From contig NZ_CP068985.1 in assembly GCF_019397265.1 (NCBI RefSeq), positions 5,374,501 to 5,438,500 on the forward strand: a DNA stretch of 64,000 nucleotides, read 5' to 3'. A program made the position numbers and the translations under genes. Below the pieces are notes generated by a model. That model made no database searches and was not told the origin of the DNA. It saw nothing but the letters and a program-made list of their open reading frames with translations. The stretch comes from Nonomuraea coxensis DSM 45129. GTDB lineage: Bacteria; Actinomycetota; Actinomycetes; Streptosporangiales; Streptosporangiaceae. Shown here one piece after another: positions 54,396 through 64,000 of the stretch; the stretch's first letter is position 1, and each line of letters starts with the position of its first letter.

Positions 54396-57300
54396 GGCCG
54401 GGCCCTTCCACGGAGGTCCTCAGGGGGGACGTCATCGATCGGTTGTCGATCAAGGCGAAGATCTCCTCGTCCGAGGCGGACACGATCTCCTCGGCGGCCC
54501 CGCCGGAACCGGGCCGCCCGGCCTCCTGGCCGGCGCCGAGCCTGGTCAGGGCGCTGCGCAGGATGGCGACCAGGCTGCGGCGGACGGCGTCCGCCTGGCC
54601 GTTGGCGGCCAGCAGCGCCGCCTCGGCCTGGTCCACCGCGGCGCGCAGGGCGTCCTCGGGCGAGGGCCCGTCCGGAGCCAGCGACTGGAACAGGTAGTCG
54701 GCGAGCGAGGTGACGGTGGGGTGGTCGAAGACGAGCGTGGCGGGCAGCCGCAGCCCGGTGTCCGCGCCGAGCCGGTTGCGCAGCTCGACGGCGGTCAGGG
54801 AGTCGAAGCCCAGCTCGTTGAAGACGCGGTCCACCTCCACCTGGTCGGGGCTGGAGTGGGCGAGCACGGCGGCCACGTGCCCGCGCACGAGCTGGGTCAG
54901 GTGGGCGCGGCCGTCCGCCTCGGTCATCCCGGCCAGCAGCTCGGTCGGCCCAGGCCCGGCGGTGGCGGCCGGTGCCGTCCTGGCCTGCGGCGCGGCCCGG
55001 CGCGGGGCCCGGACCAGGCCCGTCAGCACGGGCGGCAGGTCGCCCCGCTCGGCGCGGGCGCGCAGCCCGGCGTTGTCCCATCGGGCGGCGACCATGAGCG
55101 GGTCGGGGGTGGTGAGTGCGGCGTCGAAGAGGGCCAGGCCCTGGTCGGCGGTGAGGGGGGCGATGCCGGCGCGGGCCAGGCGGGCGAGGTCTGCCTGGTC
55201 GAGGGTGCCGGTCATGGCGGAGGCGGTGTCCCACAGACCCCAGGCGACGGAGACCGCGGGCAGGCCGAGGGCGTGGCGGTGTTCGGCGAGGGCGTCGAGG
55301 AAGGCGTTCGCGGCGGCGTAGTTGCCCTGGCCGGCGTTGCCCAGGACGCCCGCCACCGAGGAGAACAGCACGAACATCGACAGCGGCCGATCGGAGGTCA
55401 GCTCGTGCAGGTGCCAGGCGGCGTCGCCCTTCGGTGCCAGGACGGACGCGATCCGGTCCGGGGTGAGGTCCTGTACCAGGGCGTCGTCCAGGACTCCGGC
55501 GGCGTGGACGACGCCGGACAGGCCGGGGGCCGCGTCCAGAACGGCGCGCAGGGCCTCACGGTCGGCGACGTCACAGGCGGTGACGGTGACATGCGCGCCC
55601 AGCTTCTCCAGCTCGGCGGTCAGCTCGGCCGCGCCGGGAGCGCCGGGGCCGCTGCGGGACAGCAGGATCAGGTCCCGCACGCCATGCCGTTCCACCAGGT
55701 GCCGCGCCACCAGCGCGCCGAGACCGCCGGTGCCGCCGGTGACCAGCACCGTGCCGGTCAGCTCCGGGACGGCCTCGTCGGTGGCGTCGCGGCGGGCCAG
55801 CCGGGGCGCTCGCAGCGTGCCGTCCGGGGCCGCGAGCTGCGACTCGCCCGCCGCGACGGCCGCGGCCAGCCGCTCCCAGGCGGAGAAGCCCTCCGGCAGC
55901 TCGGCCAGCGCGAACCTGCCCGGCTGCTCCGACTGCGCCGATCGCACCAGGCCCCGTACCGCCGCGCCGGCCAGGTCGCCGGGGCGGGTGACGAGGACCA
56001 GCCGCGAGCCGGCGAACCGCTCGTCGCCGAGCCACCCCTGCACCAGGTCGAGCGCCTGGCCGAGGCCGTCGTGGGCGGCGTACGGGAGGTCGTCCTGGTC
56101 GCCCCGCAGCGGGGCGAGGACCAGGCCGGGGGTCTCGCCGGCGGTCATGTCGGCCAGGGAGGCGAGATCGTAGTAGCGCGGGGCCGTGACGCCGGACGCC
56201 GGCATCTCCGCCTCGATCTCGTCGGCGAGCTCGTCGTACCCGACCACCGCCCAGCGCTGCGCGGGTGCGGCGGGGGCGGGCGCCTCGGCCCACTCGACCG
56301 CGTACGCCGGGGTCGAGGCGGCGGGGCGGGCGGCGTTCCTGGCCGTCCTGCGCAGGGCGAGCGTGTCGATCCCGGCGATCCACTCCCCCGTGCCGTCGAA
56401 GAGGGCCAGCGCGATCCGGTCCTCGCCGCGGTCGTCCAGGCGGACGCGCAGCTCCTCGGCGCCGAGCGCGGCCACCCGTACGCCGCTCCACGAGAACGGC
56501 AGCAGCAGGGCGTCGTCCGTCGCGTCCGCCTCACCGACGGCGAGGTGGAGCGCGGCGTCCAGCAGCGCGGGGTGCAGGGTGAAGCGGGCCGCGTCGGCGC
56601 GGGCCGGCTCGGGCAGCGCGACCTCGGCGTAGGCGGCGCCGTCCGCGCCGCGCCAGGCGGCCCGCAGGCCGCGGAAGGCGGGGCCGTACCCGTAGCCGCG
56701 GGCGGCGAGCCGTTCGTAGAGGTCGTCGGGGTCGAGCTCGGCGCCCTCGGGCGGCCAGGACGTCAGGCGTTCCCGCTCCTGTGCGGTCGCGGGGGCGGTG
56801 GCGAGCAGGCCGTGCGCGTGGCGGGTCCAGGGGTCGTCGTCCGTACGGCGGGCGTGCACGCCCAGCGGGCGGCGGCCGTGCTCGTCCGGGCCGCCCACCG
56901 TCACCTGGAGGTGGGTGGCGCCGGTGGCCGGGAGGACCAGCGGGGCCTCCAGCGTCAGGTCCTCGACCAGGTCGCAGCCCGTACGGGAGGCCGCCTCCAG
57001 CGCCAGCTCGGCGAAGGCCGTGCCGGGCAGCAGCACGACGCCGTCCACGGCGTGGTCGGCCAGCCACGGGGTGGCGGCGAGCGACAGGCGGCCGGTCAGC
57101 AGGAAGCCGCCGTCGACGGCCAGCGGGACGGCCTGGTCGAGCAGCGGGTGCCTGGACGAGGCCGCGTCGGCGTCCAGCCAGTGACGGCTGCGCTGGAAGG
57201 CGTACGTCGGTGGCTGCGTCCGCGGACGCGGCCCGCCACCCAGCACGGCCGCCCACTCCACCGGTGCGCCCTGCACCCACGCCTGAGCCAGCGACACCAG

Positions 57301-60300
57301 CAACCGCCCCGGACCACCCTCACCCCGGCGCAGCGACCCGCACACCCCCGCCGCCACACCGGCGTCCCCGCAGATCTCCCCCACATCCCCCACCAGCACC
57401 GGATGCGGACTCACCTCCACGAACACCGGCCACCGCACCGACCCCGCAGCCACCCGCACCGCCGCGTCGAACCGCACCCGCCGGCACAAGTTGTCCACCC
57501 AATACCGGCCCGACAACTCCTCCCCCGCCACCAGCCCACCCGTCACCGACGAACAGAACCCCACCCGGCCAGGCCCCGACCCCACCCGCTCCAGAGCCGC
57601 GTCCAGCTCCCCCTCCAGAGCACGCATGTGCGGCGTGTGCGAGGCGTAATCCACCGCGATCCGCCGCACCCGCACCCCATCGAAAACAGCAGAACCGGCC
57701 AGCTCCTCCAATGCGGCGGCCTCCCCCGCCACCACACACCCCGACGGACCCGACTCCACCGCCACCCACAACCGGCCCCCCCACCCAGAAGCCAGCAACT
57801 CCTCCGCGCGGGACGCCGGCACATCCAACGCCGCCATCCCCCCAGAACCCGCCACCCGCTCCAACGCCCGGCTCCGCACCACCACCACCCGAGCCGCGTC
57901 CTCCAACGACAACGCCCCCGCCACACACGCCGCCGCGATCTCCCCCTGCGACTGACCCACCACCACCTGCGGCACCACCCCAGCCGCAGCCCACACCTCC
58001 GCCAACGACACCATCACCGCCCACAACACCGGCTGCACCACCGCCGAACCCACCAACTCCGGCGCCCCCGCCTCACCACGCAACACCCCACCCGCCGACC
58101 ACCCCGTCAACGGCACCAGCACCCGATCACACCGCTCCAACGCCGCCGCGAACACCGCACACGACCCCGCCAGCTCGACCGCCATCCCCGCCCACTGCGA
58201 CCCCTGACCCGGAAACACCAGCACCGGTCCGGTCTCGCCCGGGGCCACGCCCGTGAGGACCGACGGGTGAGGGCGGGCGGCGGCCACCGCTTCCAGGCCG
58301 GCCAGCAGCTCGTCCCGTCCGGAGGCCACGACCACGGCCCGGTGCGCGAGCCGCGCCCGGCGCGCGAGCTCGCGGCCCGCCGCACCCAGCTCCTCCTCCG
58401 CCACCGACGCCGCGTACTCACGCAACCGCGCCGCCTGCGCCCGCAACGCCGGCCCACTCCTGCCCGACACCACCCACACCAGCACCGGCCCGCCCGAGAC
58501 CAGCGGCTCCCCCACAACCGCCTCGACCTCGACCTCCGGAGCGCTCTCCACGATCACGTGCGCGTTCGTGCCACTCACCCCGAAACTCGACACCCCCGCA
58601 CGAGCCCGCCCCACCAGCTCCACAGACTCGGTCAGCAACCGCACCCCACCCGCCGACCAATCCACATGCGGCGTCGGCTCCGTGACGTGCAACGTCCTCG
58701 GCAGCACACCGTGCCGCAACGCCATCACCATCTTGATCACACCCGCCACCCCGGCAGCCGCCTGCGTATGCCCGAGGTTCGACTTCAGGGATCCGAGCCA
58801 GAGGGGCCGGTCGGCCGGGCGTTCCCGGCCGTACGCGGCGATGACGGCCTCGGCCTCGATGGGGTCGCCGAGCCGGGTGCCGGTGCCGTGGGCCTCCACC
58901 GCGTCCACGTCGGCGGCCGAGAGCCGGGCGTCGGCGAGGGCGTCCCTGATGACCTCCTGCTGTGCCTGGCCGCTGGGGGCGGTGAGGCCGTTGCTGGCCC
59001 CGTCCTGGTTGATCGCGCCGCCCCTGATGACGGCGAGTACCGGGTGGTTGCGGCGGCGGGCGTCGGACAGGCGCTCCAGGAGCAGGACGCCGGCGCCCTC
59101 GGCCCAGCCGGTGCCGTCCGCGCCGGCGGAGAACGCCTTGCACCGGCCGTCCGCGGCCAGGCCGCCCTGCCTGCTGAACTCCACGAACATGCCCGGGTTC
59201 GCCATGACCGTCACGCCGCCGGCCAGCGCCATCGAGCACTCGCCGCGCCGCAGCGCCTGCGTCGCGAGCACGATGGAGACCAGCGAGGACGAGCACGCGG
59301 TGTCCGTCGTGATGGCGGGGCCGCGCAGGCCCAGCGTGTACGCGACGCGGCCGGAGACGACGCTGAGCGCGGTGCCGGTGAGCAGATGGCCGTCGGCGGC
59401 GCCGGTGGGCTGGTGCAGTCGGGGGCCGTAGTCGGGGGCCATGGCGCCGACGTACACGCCGGTGGGTGAGCCGCGCAGCTCGGCGGGGTCGATCCCGGCC
59501 CGTTCCAGGGCTTCCCAGCAGATCTCCAGCAGCAGCCGCTGCTGCGGGTCCATGGCGGCGGCCTCGCGGGGGCTGATGCCGAAGAACGCGGCGTCGAACA
59601 GGTCGGCGTCGTGGACGAAGCCGCCGTGGCGGGTGTCGCTGGTGCCGGCGCGGTCCGGGCCGGCGGCGAGGAGCGCGTCGAGGTCCCAGCCGCGGTTGGC
59701 GGGGAAGTCGCCGATGGCGTCGGTGCCGGTCATGACCAGCCGCCACAGGTCCTCGGGGGACGACACCTGGCCGGGGTAGCGGCAGCCGATGCCGATCACG
59801 GCGATCCGGTCGTCGTCGGTCGCCAGGTCGCCGACGGTCGCGGCCGGTTCCTCGGCGGACGCGGCCCCCTTCGCAGGCTCCTCCTCGGTGCCGGCGGGCC
59901 CGTCGAGGGCGGTGAGCCGGGTGTGGAGGTGGTCGGTGAGGCGTTCGGGGGTCGGGTGGTCGAACAGCAGGCCGGTCGGGAGGCGCAGCCCGGTCGCCGC
60001 GCGCAGCCGGTCGCGCAGCTCGACGGCCGCCGCCGACTCCAGTCCCAGGTCCTTGAACGTACGGCCGGGCGGCACCTCGGCGGCGTCCGCGTAGCCGAGC
60101 AGGCGGGCGGTGCTGTCGAGGACGAGACGGCGCAGGTCCTCGCGGGAGCGGCCGGGCGACGCCACGGCCTCGGGCTCCGCCGTCACGGGCGGCTCGACGC
60201 CCTGGCGGGGGCGCGGGAGGGACCGCGGAGTGTGGCGGCGGCGCTGGAACGGGTACGTCGGCAGGTCCACGAGCCGCGCCCCCGGGCAGAGCCCCGCCCA

Positions 60301-62859
60301 GTCCACCGGCGCGCCGGAGACGTAGGCGTGGGCCAGCGAGCGCGCGACCCGTCCTGGCCCGCCGTCGTCGCGGCGCAGGGTGCCGATCGCGGTGACGTCC
60401 CCGCCGGCCGCCTCCGCGGTCTCCTCCACGCCCGCGACCAGCACCGGGTGCGGGCTGCACTCGACGAACAGCTCGCAGCGCGCGCCGAGCGCCGTGCCCA
60501 CGGCCTCGGCGAAGCGCACGGGGTGGCGCAGGCTGCGGTACCAGTAGCCGGCGTCGAGGCCGGCGGTGTCCATCGGCTCGCCGGTCAGGGTGGAGACGAA
60601 CGTCGTGGCGCAGCTCATGGGCCGGATGGGGGCGAGGGCGGCGAGGACCTCGTCGCGTACCTGCTCGACCTCGGGCGAGTGGGAGGCGTAGTTCACCGGA
60701 ATGATCTTGGTGGGGTGGCCGTCGAGCCGGGCGGCGAGCGCGGCCAGGGCGTCGTGCGGGCCGGACGTCACGACGGCGCGCGGCCCGTTGACGGCGGCGA
60801 CGTGCACGGCGAGCCCGGCGGCGGCCTCCTCGACCACGCTGAGTGGGGCGGCGACGGACATCATGCCGCCACGGCCGGCGATGCCCGCGATGGCGCGGCT
60901 GCGCAGCGCGACGACCCGGGCGGCGTCCGGCAGGGAGAGCGCGCCGGCCACGGCGGCGGCGGCGATCTCGCCCTGGCTGTGGCCCACGACGACGGCGGGC
61001 TCGACGCCGTGCGCGCGCCACAGCTCGGCGAGGCCGACCATGACGGCCCAGAGGGCGGGCTGGACGACGTCCACTCGGTCGAGACCGGGGGCGCCGGGGC
61101 GTTCGCTCAGCACTTCGAGGAGGGAGAAGCCGGTGAACGGGGCGAGCGCGTCGGCGCACTCGGCGACGCGGGCGGCGAACACCGGCGAGGCGGACAGCAG
61201 GTCGCGGGCCATGCCCGGCCACTGCGAGCCCTGCCCGGGGAAGACGAACGCCGTCCTGCCGTCGCCCGTGGCGGTCCCGGTGACGAGGTCGTCGTGCGCG
61301 CGGCCCTCGGCCAGGGCGCGCAGGGCGGCCTGGCGCGTGTCGCGGTCCTGGGCGAGGACGACGGCGCGGCGTTCGAAGGCGGAGCGGGTGGCGGCGAGGC
61401 TGAGCGCGACGTCGCCGGGGTCGGTCGCGGGGTCGGCGGCCGTCGCCACGAGCCGTCCGGCCTGCTCCCGCAGCGCCTCGTCGGCGCGCGCGGACACCGC
61501 CCACGGCGCCCCTGCGCCGCCACCCACGCCGGAGGAGGCGGGCGGCTCGGAGGAGGGCGGCTCGGAGGAGGGCGGGGGGCCCGTGAGGAGGAGGTGGCAG
61601 TTCGTGCCGCCCATGCCGAAGGAGCTGACCCCGGCGACGACGGGTGCGGCGTCGCCCGGCCAGGGGCGGAGGGTCCGTACGACGTCGAGGCGCAGGTCGT
61701 CCAGGGGGATCTCGGCCGGCGGCGTGGTGAAGTGGAGGCTGGGCGGCAGCTCGCGGTGCTTGAGCGCGAGCACCACCTTCAGCAGCCCGGCGATGCCCGC
61801 CGCGCCCTCCAGGTGGCCGATGTTGGTCTTGACGGAGCCCACGAGCAGGGGGTCGCCCGCGGGGCGGGACGTGCCGTAGGCGGCGCCCAGGGCGGCGGCC
61901 TCCACCGGGTCGCCGACCTTGGTGCCGGTGCCGTGCAGCTCGACGTAGCGCACCTGGCCGGGCCGGACCCCGGCGCGGTCGCAGGCGAGCGCGATGACCT
62001 CCTGCTGCGCGCGGGCGCTCGGCACGGTGAGACCGTCGCCGCCGCCGTCGTTGTTGACCGCGCCGCCGAGGATCACCGCGTGCACCGGGTCGCCGTCGGC
62101 GAGCGCGTCCGCGAGCCGTCTGAGCACGACCAGCGCGCCGCCCTCGCCACGTACGTAGCCGTTGGCGCGCTCGTCGAAGACGTGGCAGCGGCCGTCGGGC
62201 GAGAGCGCGCCGAAGTTGCCGATGGCGGTGGTGGTCTCGGGCAGCAGGTTCAGGTTGACGCCGCCGGCCAGGGCGAGGTCGCTCTCGCCGCGGCGCAGGC
62301 TCTCGGCGGCCATCCAGACGGCCACCAGCGACGACGACTGGCCGGTGTCGAGGGTGAGGCTGGGGCCGCGCAGGCCCAGCACGTACGACACCCGGTTGGC
62401 GATCATGGCCCGGTTCGCGCCCGTGTAGGCGTGCCGCCCGAGCCCGCCGAGGCCGAGCCGGTCCTGCAAAGCCGCGTAGTCGTTGGAGATGGCGCCGAGG
62501 AAGACCGCGGCGGCGCTGCCGCGCAGCGTGGCGGGCACGGCGCGGGCGCTCTCCAGCGCCTCCCAGGCGAGTTCGAGCGCGAGCCGCTGGTGCGGGTCCA
62601 TGACGGCGGCCTCGTTGGGCGAGATGCCGAAGAAGGCGGCGTCGAAGCCGTCCACGTCGTCCAGGAACCCGCCGCGCGGGTAGGCGGCGCCGGGTTCGCG
62701 GCGGCCTTCGGGCGCCTCGGTGACCGCGTCCACGCCGTCCTTCAGCAGTCTCCAGAACCGCCCGGGATCGGCGGCCCGCGGGAGCCGGCACGCCATGCCG
62801 ACGACCGCGACGGCCACCGGCTCGTCCTGAACGGCCCGCTGCGTCGACTCACCAGCCAT
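54385..62859 (-). CDS. PKS loading module and module 1: KSQ-AT-ACP-KS-AT-DH-KR-ACP
   Basis: The 2824-residue first protein of the assembly line. Loading module: KSQ with glutamine Q174 in place of the active cysteine ([10 protein letters not shown]), a decarboxylase-type ketosynthase; AT GHSQGEI near 625 with YASH near 722 (methylmalonyl); [13 protein letters not shown] near 940. Decarboxylation should give a propionyl starter. Module 1: KS from about 1018 with TACSSSL near 1188; AT GQSQGEI near 1636 and YASH near 1738; [16 protein letters not shown] near 1933; [10 protein letters not shown] near 2375 with LDD; ACP LGFDSL near 2685. The C-terminus has the [13 protein letters not shown] docking helix before a short tail. 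ATG 62859 has GAGG 10 bases upstream; TTG 62862 is an alternative. First gene of the minus-strand series. Confidence 0.94.
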   Translation of the reverse strand: MAGESTQRAVQDEPVAVAVVGMACRLPRAADPGRFWRLLKDGVDAVTEAPEGRREPGAAYPRGGFLDDVDGFDAAFFGISPNEAAVMDPHQRLALELAWEALESARAVPATLRGSAAAVFLGAISNDYAALQDRLGLGGLGRHAYTGANRAMIANRVSYVLGLRGPSLTLDTGQSSSLVAVWMAAESLRRGESDLALAGGVNLNLLPETTTAIGNFGALSPDGRCHVFDERANGYVRGEGGALVVLRRLADALADGDPVHAVILGGAVNNDGGGDGLTVPSARAQQEVIALACDRAGVRPGQVRYVELHGTGTKVGDPVEAAALGAAYGTSRPAGDPLLVGSVKTNIGHLEGAAGIAGLLKVVLALKHRELPPSLHFTTPPAEIPLDDLRLDVVRTLRPWPGDAAPVVAGVSSFGMGGTNCHLLLTGPPPSSEPPSSEPPASSGVGGGAGAPWAVSARADEALREQAGRLVATAADPATDPGDVALSLAATRSAFERRAVVLAQDRDTRQAALRALAEGRAHDDLVTGTATGDGRTAFVFPGQGSQWPGMARDLLSASPVFAARVAECADALAPFTGFSLLEVLSERPGAPGLDRVDVVQPALWAVMVGLAELWRAHGVEPAVVVGHSQGEIAAAAVAGALSLPDAARVVALRSRAIAGIAGRGGMMSVAAPLSVVEEAAAGLAVHVAAVNGPRAVVTSGPHDALAALAARLDGHPTKIIPVNYASHSPEVEQVRDEVLAALAPIRPMSCATTFVSTLTGEPMDTAGLDAGYWYRSLRHPVRFAEAVGTALGARCELFVECSPHPVLVAGVEETAEAAGGDVTAIGTLRRDDGGPGRVARSLAHAYVSGAPVDWAGLCPGARLVDLPTYPFQRRRHTPRSLPRPRQGVEPPVTAEPEAVASPGRSREDLRRLVLDSTARLLGYADAAEVPPGRTFKDLGLESAAAVELRDRLRAATGLRLPTGLLFDHPTPERLTDHLHTRLTALDGPAGTEEEPAKGAASAEEPAATVGDLATDDDRIAVIGIGCRYPGQVSSPEDLWRLVMTGTDAIGDFPANRGWDLDALLAAGPDRAGTSDTRHGGFVHDADLFDAAFFGISPREAAAMDPQQRLLLEICWEALERAGIDPAELRGSPTGVYVGAMAPDYGPRLHQPTGAADGHLLTGTALSVVSGRVAYTLGLRGPAITTDTACSSSLVSIVLATQALRRGECSMALAGGVTVMANPGMFVEFSRQGGLAADGRCKAFSAGADGTGWAEGAGVLLLERLSDARRRNHPVLAVIRGGAINQDGASNGLTAPSGQAQQEVIRDALADARLSAADVDAVEAHGTGTRLGDPIEAEAVIAAYGRERPADRPLWLGSLKSNLGHTQAAAGVAGVIKMVMALRHGVLPRTLHVTEPTPHVDWSAGGVRLLTESVELVGRARAGVSSFGVSGTNAHVIVESAPEVEVEAVVGEPLVSGGPVLVWVVSGRSGPALRAQAARLREYAASVAEEELGAAGRELARRARLAHRAVVVASGRDELLAGLEAVAAARPHPSVLTGVAPGETGPVLVFPGQGSQWAGMAVELAGSCAVFAAALERCDRVLVPLTGWSAGGVLRGEAGAPELVGSAVVQPVLWAVMVSLAEVWAAAGVVPQVVVGQSQGEIAAACVAGALSLEDAARVVVVRSRALERVAGSGGMAALDVPASRAEELLASGWGGRLWVAVESGPSGCVVAGEAAALEELAGSAVFDGVRVRRIAVDYASHTPHMRALEGELDAALERVGSGPGRVGFCSSVTGGLVAGEELSGRYWVDNLCRRVRFDAAVRVAAGSVRWPVFVEVSPHPVLVGDVGEICGDAGVAAGVCGSLRRGEGGPGRLLVSLAQAWVQGAPVEWAAVLGGGPRPRTQPPTYAFQRSRHWLDADAASSRHPLLDQAVPLAVDGGFLLTGRLSLAATPWLADHAVDGVVLLPGTAFAELALEAASRTGCDLVEDLTLEAPLVLPATGATHLQVTVGGPDEHGRRPLGVHARRTDDDPWTRHAHGLLATAPATAQERERLTSWPPEGAELDPDDLYERLAARGYGYGPAFRGLRAAWRGADGAAYAEVALPEPARADAARFTLHPALLDAALHLAVGEADATDDALLLPFSWSGVRVAALGAEELRVRLDDRGEDRIALALFDGTGEWIAGIDTLALRRTARNAARPAASTPAYAVEWAEAPAPAAPAQRWAVVGYDELADEIEAEMPASGVTAPRYYDLASLADMTAGETPGLVLAPLRGDQDDLPYAAHDGLGQALDLVQGWLGDERFAGSRLVLVTRPGDLAGAAVRGLVRSAQSEQPGRFALAELPEGFSAWERLAAAVAAGESQLAAPDGTLRAPRLARRDATDEAVPELTGTVLVTGGTGGLGALVARHLVERHGVRDLILLSRSGPGAPGAAELTAELEKLGAHVTVTACDVADREALRAVLDAAPGLSGVVHAAGVLDDALVQDLTPDRIASVLAPKGDAAWHLHELTSDRPLSMFVLFSSVAGVLGNAGQGNYAAANAFLDALAEHRHALGLPAVSVAWGLWDTASAMTGTLDQADLARLARAGIAPLTADQGLALFDAALTTPDPLMVAARWDNAGLRARAERGDLPPVLTGLVRAPRRAAPQARTAPAATAGPGPTELLAGMTEADGRAHLTQLVRGHVAAVLAHSSPDQVEVDRVFNELGFDSLTAVELRNRLGADTGLRLPATLVFDHPTVTSLADYLFQSLAPDGPSPEDALRAAVDQAEAALLAANGQADAVRRSLVAILRSALTRLGAGQEAGRPGSGGAAEEIVSASDEEIFALIDNRSMTSPLRTSVEGPGHGQ
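55079..55750 (-). repeat. Duplicated KR segment, module 1 copy (pair of 44292-44955)
   Basis: Partner of the module 3 KR segment; both encode an intact B-type (LDD) ketoreductase. Confidence 0.85.
57195..58787 (-). repeat. Duplicated AT cassette, module 1 copy (pair of 46255-47935)
   Basis: Partner of the module 3 cassette, same extent and same unusual codon use. It encodes a methylmalonyl-type AT (GQSQGEI, YASH). It lacks the repeat insertion seen in module 3. Confidence 0.85.
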
Positions 62860-62916
62860 CAATGCGCCACCTCAAAGCCTCGGGAATCGTCGGTGTACGA
62901 CGCCGACGGTTTTTGT

Positions 62917-63000
62917 CCGGACGGCCGCGTGTGAATTACTCGACAGCCGTGGAGTTCGCGGCTATTACATGGACAGTGCGACTTTAAGGTGGCCGTCCGG
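62917..63000. promoter_or_regulatory. 10-bp inverted repeat flanking the divergent promoter region
   Basis: CCGGACGGCC (62917-62926) and GGCCGTCCGG (62991-63000) are a perfect inverted pair 64 bp apart in the 278-bp spacer between the loading-module gene (minus) and the condensation-domain gene (plus). They flank the candidate promoter at 62940-62968, so a regulator bound at both could control both directions. The regulator is unknown. Confidence 0.4.
62940..62968 (+). promoter_or_regulatory. Candidate promoter for the condensation-domain gene
   Basis: TCGACA (62940-62945), a 17-bp spacer and TATTAC (62963-62968) resemble a sigma-70-type promoter about 170 bp ahead of the ATG at 63138. No equally clear promoter is seen for the minus-strand PKS series. 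Elsewhere in 62860-63137 there is a weak hairpin (CGTCGG 62888-62893 with CCGACG 62903-62908, then five T). Confidence 0.4.
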
Positions 63001-63137
63001 CCCGGCACACGCCCGCGCCATCGGCATGAAGTTGCCGCCATTAGTGGCCATCGGCCCGCCGCCGTGACGGCCTTGACCCCGGGCATTCGCGTCCGCGATG
63101 AATGACGGACGGAAAAGGCTCGCGGAGGGGGGACGGC

Positions 63138-64000
63138 ATGCCCGTCGAGGCGCGGCTCAGCAACGGCCAGCTGTTCAGCTGGCGGGAGATCGAGCGGTAT
63201 CCGCGTGACTGGCTGGCCGAGGCCAACCTGCCCAGCACCTGGGACCTGCGCGGGACCTCGATGGAGCAGGTCATGCGGGCGCTGCGGCGGGTGGTGGACC
63301 GGCACGAGGCGCTGCGGACGACGTACCACGTGGCCGGCGGGACGCCGGTGCAGCGCGTGCACGAGACGGTCGAGCCGCCGGTCCTGCACGACGACCGGGT
63401 GGTGACCGATCCGTCCGAGCACGAGCGGACCAAGGCCGAGCAGCTGGCGATCCCGTTCGCGATGGAGGACGACCTCAACTGGCGGGCGCGGCTGGTCAGC
63501 ACGGACGGCGTGCCGCTCTACATGACGCTGACGTTCTCGCACCTCATCGTGGACGTGTGGTCGATCCACCACATCCAGGACCAGTTCAAGGCGCTGCTGG
63601 CCGACCCCGGGGCGACCGCGGTGACCGGGCCGGCGCCGCGCGAGGTCGGGCGGCGGCAGCGGGAGGAGTCCTGGCGGCCCCGGCAGGAGAGCTCGGAGCG
63701 CTACTGGCGCGGCGTGCTGGAGCAGGGGCTGACGGACGCCCTGCCCACGCTGCCGGCCAGGGTGAAGCGCGACCGGCTGGAGCTGACGCTGCACTCGCGC
63801 GCCCTCGGCGGGTACGCGGCCGAGGCCGGCCGCATGCACGGCGTGACGGCCCCGGCGGTGCTGATGGCGTTCGTGGCCGCGGGCCTGGCCCGGCACCTGG
63901 GCACCGACCGGGTGACGCTGAGCCTGATGTCGTCCAACCGGTTCGCGCCCGAGGACCAGCACAACGTGGGCACCATGAACCAGCTCATCCCGTTCGTCGC
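63138..64000 (+). CDS. Condensation-domain protein (NRPS type), 3' end outside window
   Basis: 287 codons are visible from ATG 63138 (GGAGGGGGG just upstream), and the frame runs off the window. The sequence follows the condensation-domain order: DRHEALRTTY (C2 block), TFSHLIVDVWS at 132-142 (C3 block), YWRGVL, and SSNRFAPEDQHNVGTMNQL (C5-like). The C3 active-site motif HHxxxDG reads S134-H135-L-I-V-D139-V: the second (catalytic) histidine and the aspartate are kept, while the first histidine and the glycine are changed. Condensation domains join two carrier-bound or free substrates through amide or ester bonds. The protein starts directly with this domain. Whether it is stand-alone or continues into adenylation and carrier domains cannot be seen. 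It lies at the other flank of the PKS series and may release the chain. Confidence 0.8.
   Translation, partial: MPVEARLSNGQLFSWREIERYPRDWLAEANLPSTWDLRGTSMEQVMRALRRVVDRHEALRTTYHVAGGTPVQRVHETVEPPVLHDDRVVTDPSEHERTKAEQLAIPFAMEDDLNWRARLVSTDGVPLYMTLTFSHLIVDVWSIHHIQDQFKALLADPGATAVTGPAPREVGRRQREESWRPRQESSERYWRGVLEQGLTDALPTLPARVKRDRLELTLHSRALGGYAAEAGRMHGVTAPAVLMAFVAAGLARHLGTDRVTLSLMSSNRFAPEDQHNVGTMNQLIPFV

Noticed and set aside
62888-62914. Rho-independent terminator (6-bp stem then five T) on the plus strand
   Set aside because: No plus-strand gene ends nearby; the stem is weak and the T-run is probably chance in a promoter region.

Overview
The window is high-GC DNA with strong third-position G/C bias, streptomycete-style start contexts and frequent ATGA/GTGA gene overlaps, so it comes from an actinomycete. 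The sequence alone does not fix the genus. Its main content is most of a modular type I polyketide synthase (PKS) gene cluster (about 12.9 kb to beyond the right edge), preceded by about 12.7 kb of ordinary chromosomal genes and one decayed insertion sequence.

Left part (1-12.75 kb): the 3' end of a metallophosphoesterase; an FAD-linked oxidoreductase; an IS200/IS605-type element with an intact tnpB (RNA-guided nuclease family) and a ruined tnpA, sitting between two relics of an elongation-factor-G-like gene; a secreted M14 carboxypeptidase divergent from a secreted PL11 rhamnogalacturonan lyase, with a readable promoter and palindrome between them; a small secreted RlpA/3D-like protein; and a three-gene operon (APH-like kinase, DUF1707 membrane protein, acyltransferase-3).

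PKS cluster, plus strand (12.9-24.5 kb): an ABC ATPase and ABC-2 permease (probable export or self-resistance), two single-module PKS genes and an acyl-CoA dehydrogenase, all coupled by short overlaps. The second PKS module has no acyltransferase (AT). An 18-bp repeat array lies where the AT should be.

PKS cluster, minus strand (62.9 down to 24.4 kb): one very long, tightly packed gene series. It encodes a KSQ-AT-ACP loading module plus module 1, then module 2, module 3, module 4 and a two-module protein (modules 5-6). These are followed by a four-gene 3-hydroxyacyl-CoA dehydrogenase / ACP / acyl-CoA dehydrogenase / FkbH cassette, a type II thioesterase and a Sfp-type phosphopantetheinyl transferase. 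The cassette matches the methoxymalonyl-ACP extender pathway without its O-methyltransferase, which suggests hydroxymalonyl-ACP. At the right edge a divergent plus-strand gene begins with an NRPS-type condensation domain.

Working model (inference): methylmalonate is decarboxylated to a propionyl starter. Modules 1-3 (methylmalonyl, malonyl, methylmalonyl; each DH-KR) build a methyl-branched conjugated triene. Modules 4-8 (KR only) add hydroxylated units, some possibly from hydroxymalonyl-ACP, giving a triene-polyol chain. No PKS protein carries a thioesterase or reductase domain, so release must be in trans; the condensation-domain protein is one candidate. Modules 1-3 are classical macrolide-type (KS TACSSS, ACP LGFDSL). 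Modules 5-8 belong to a different style (KS CSTS, AT GYSLGEY, ACP GGNSL/GGHSL), and module 4 is the seam between them. No pathway regulator, tRNA, rRNA or CRISPR array was seen.
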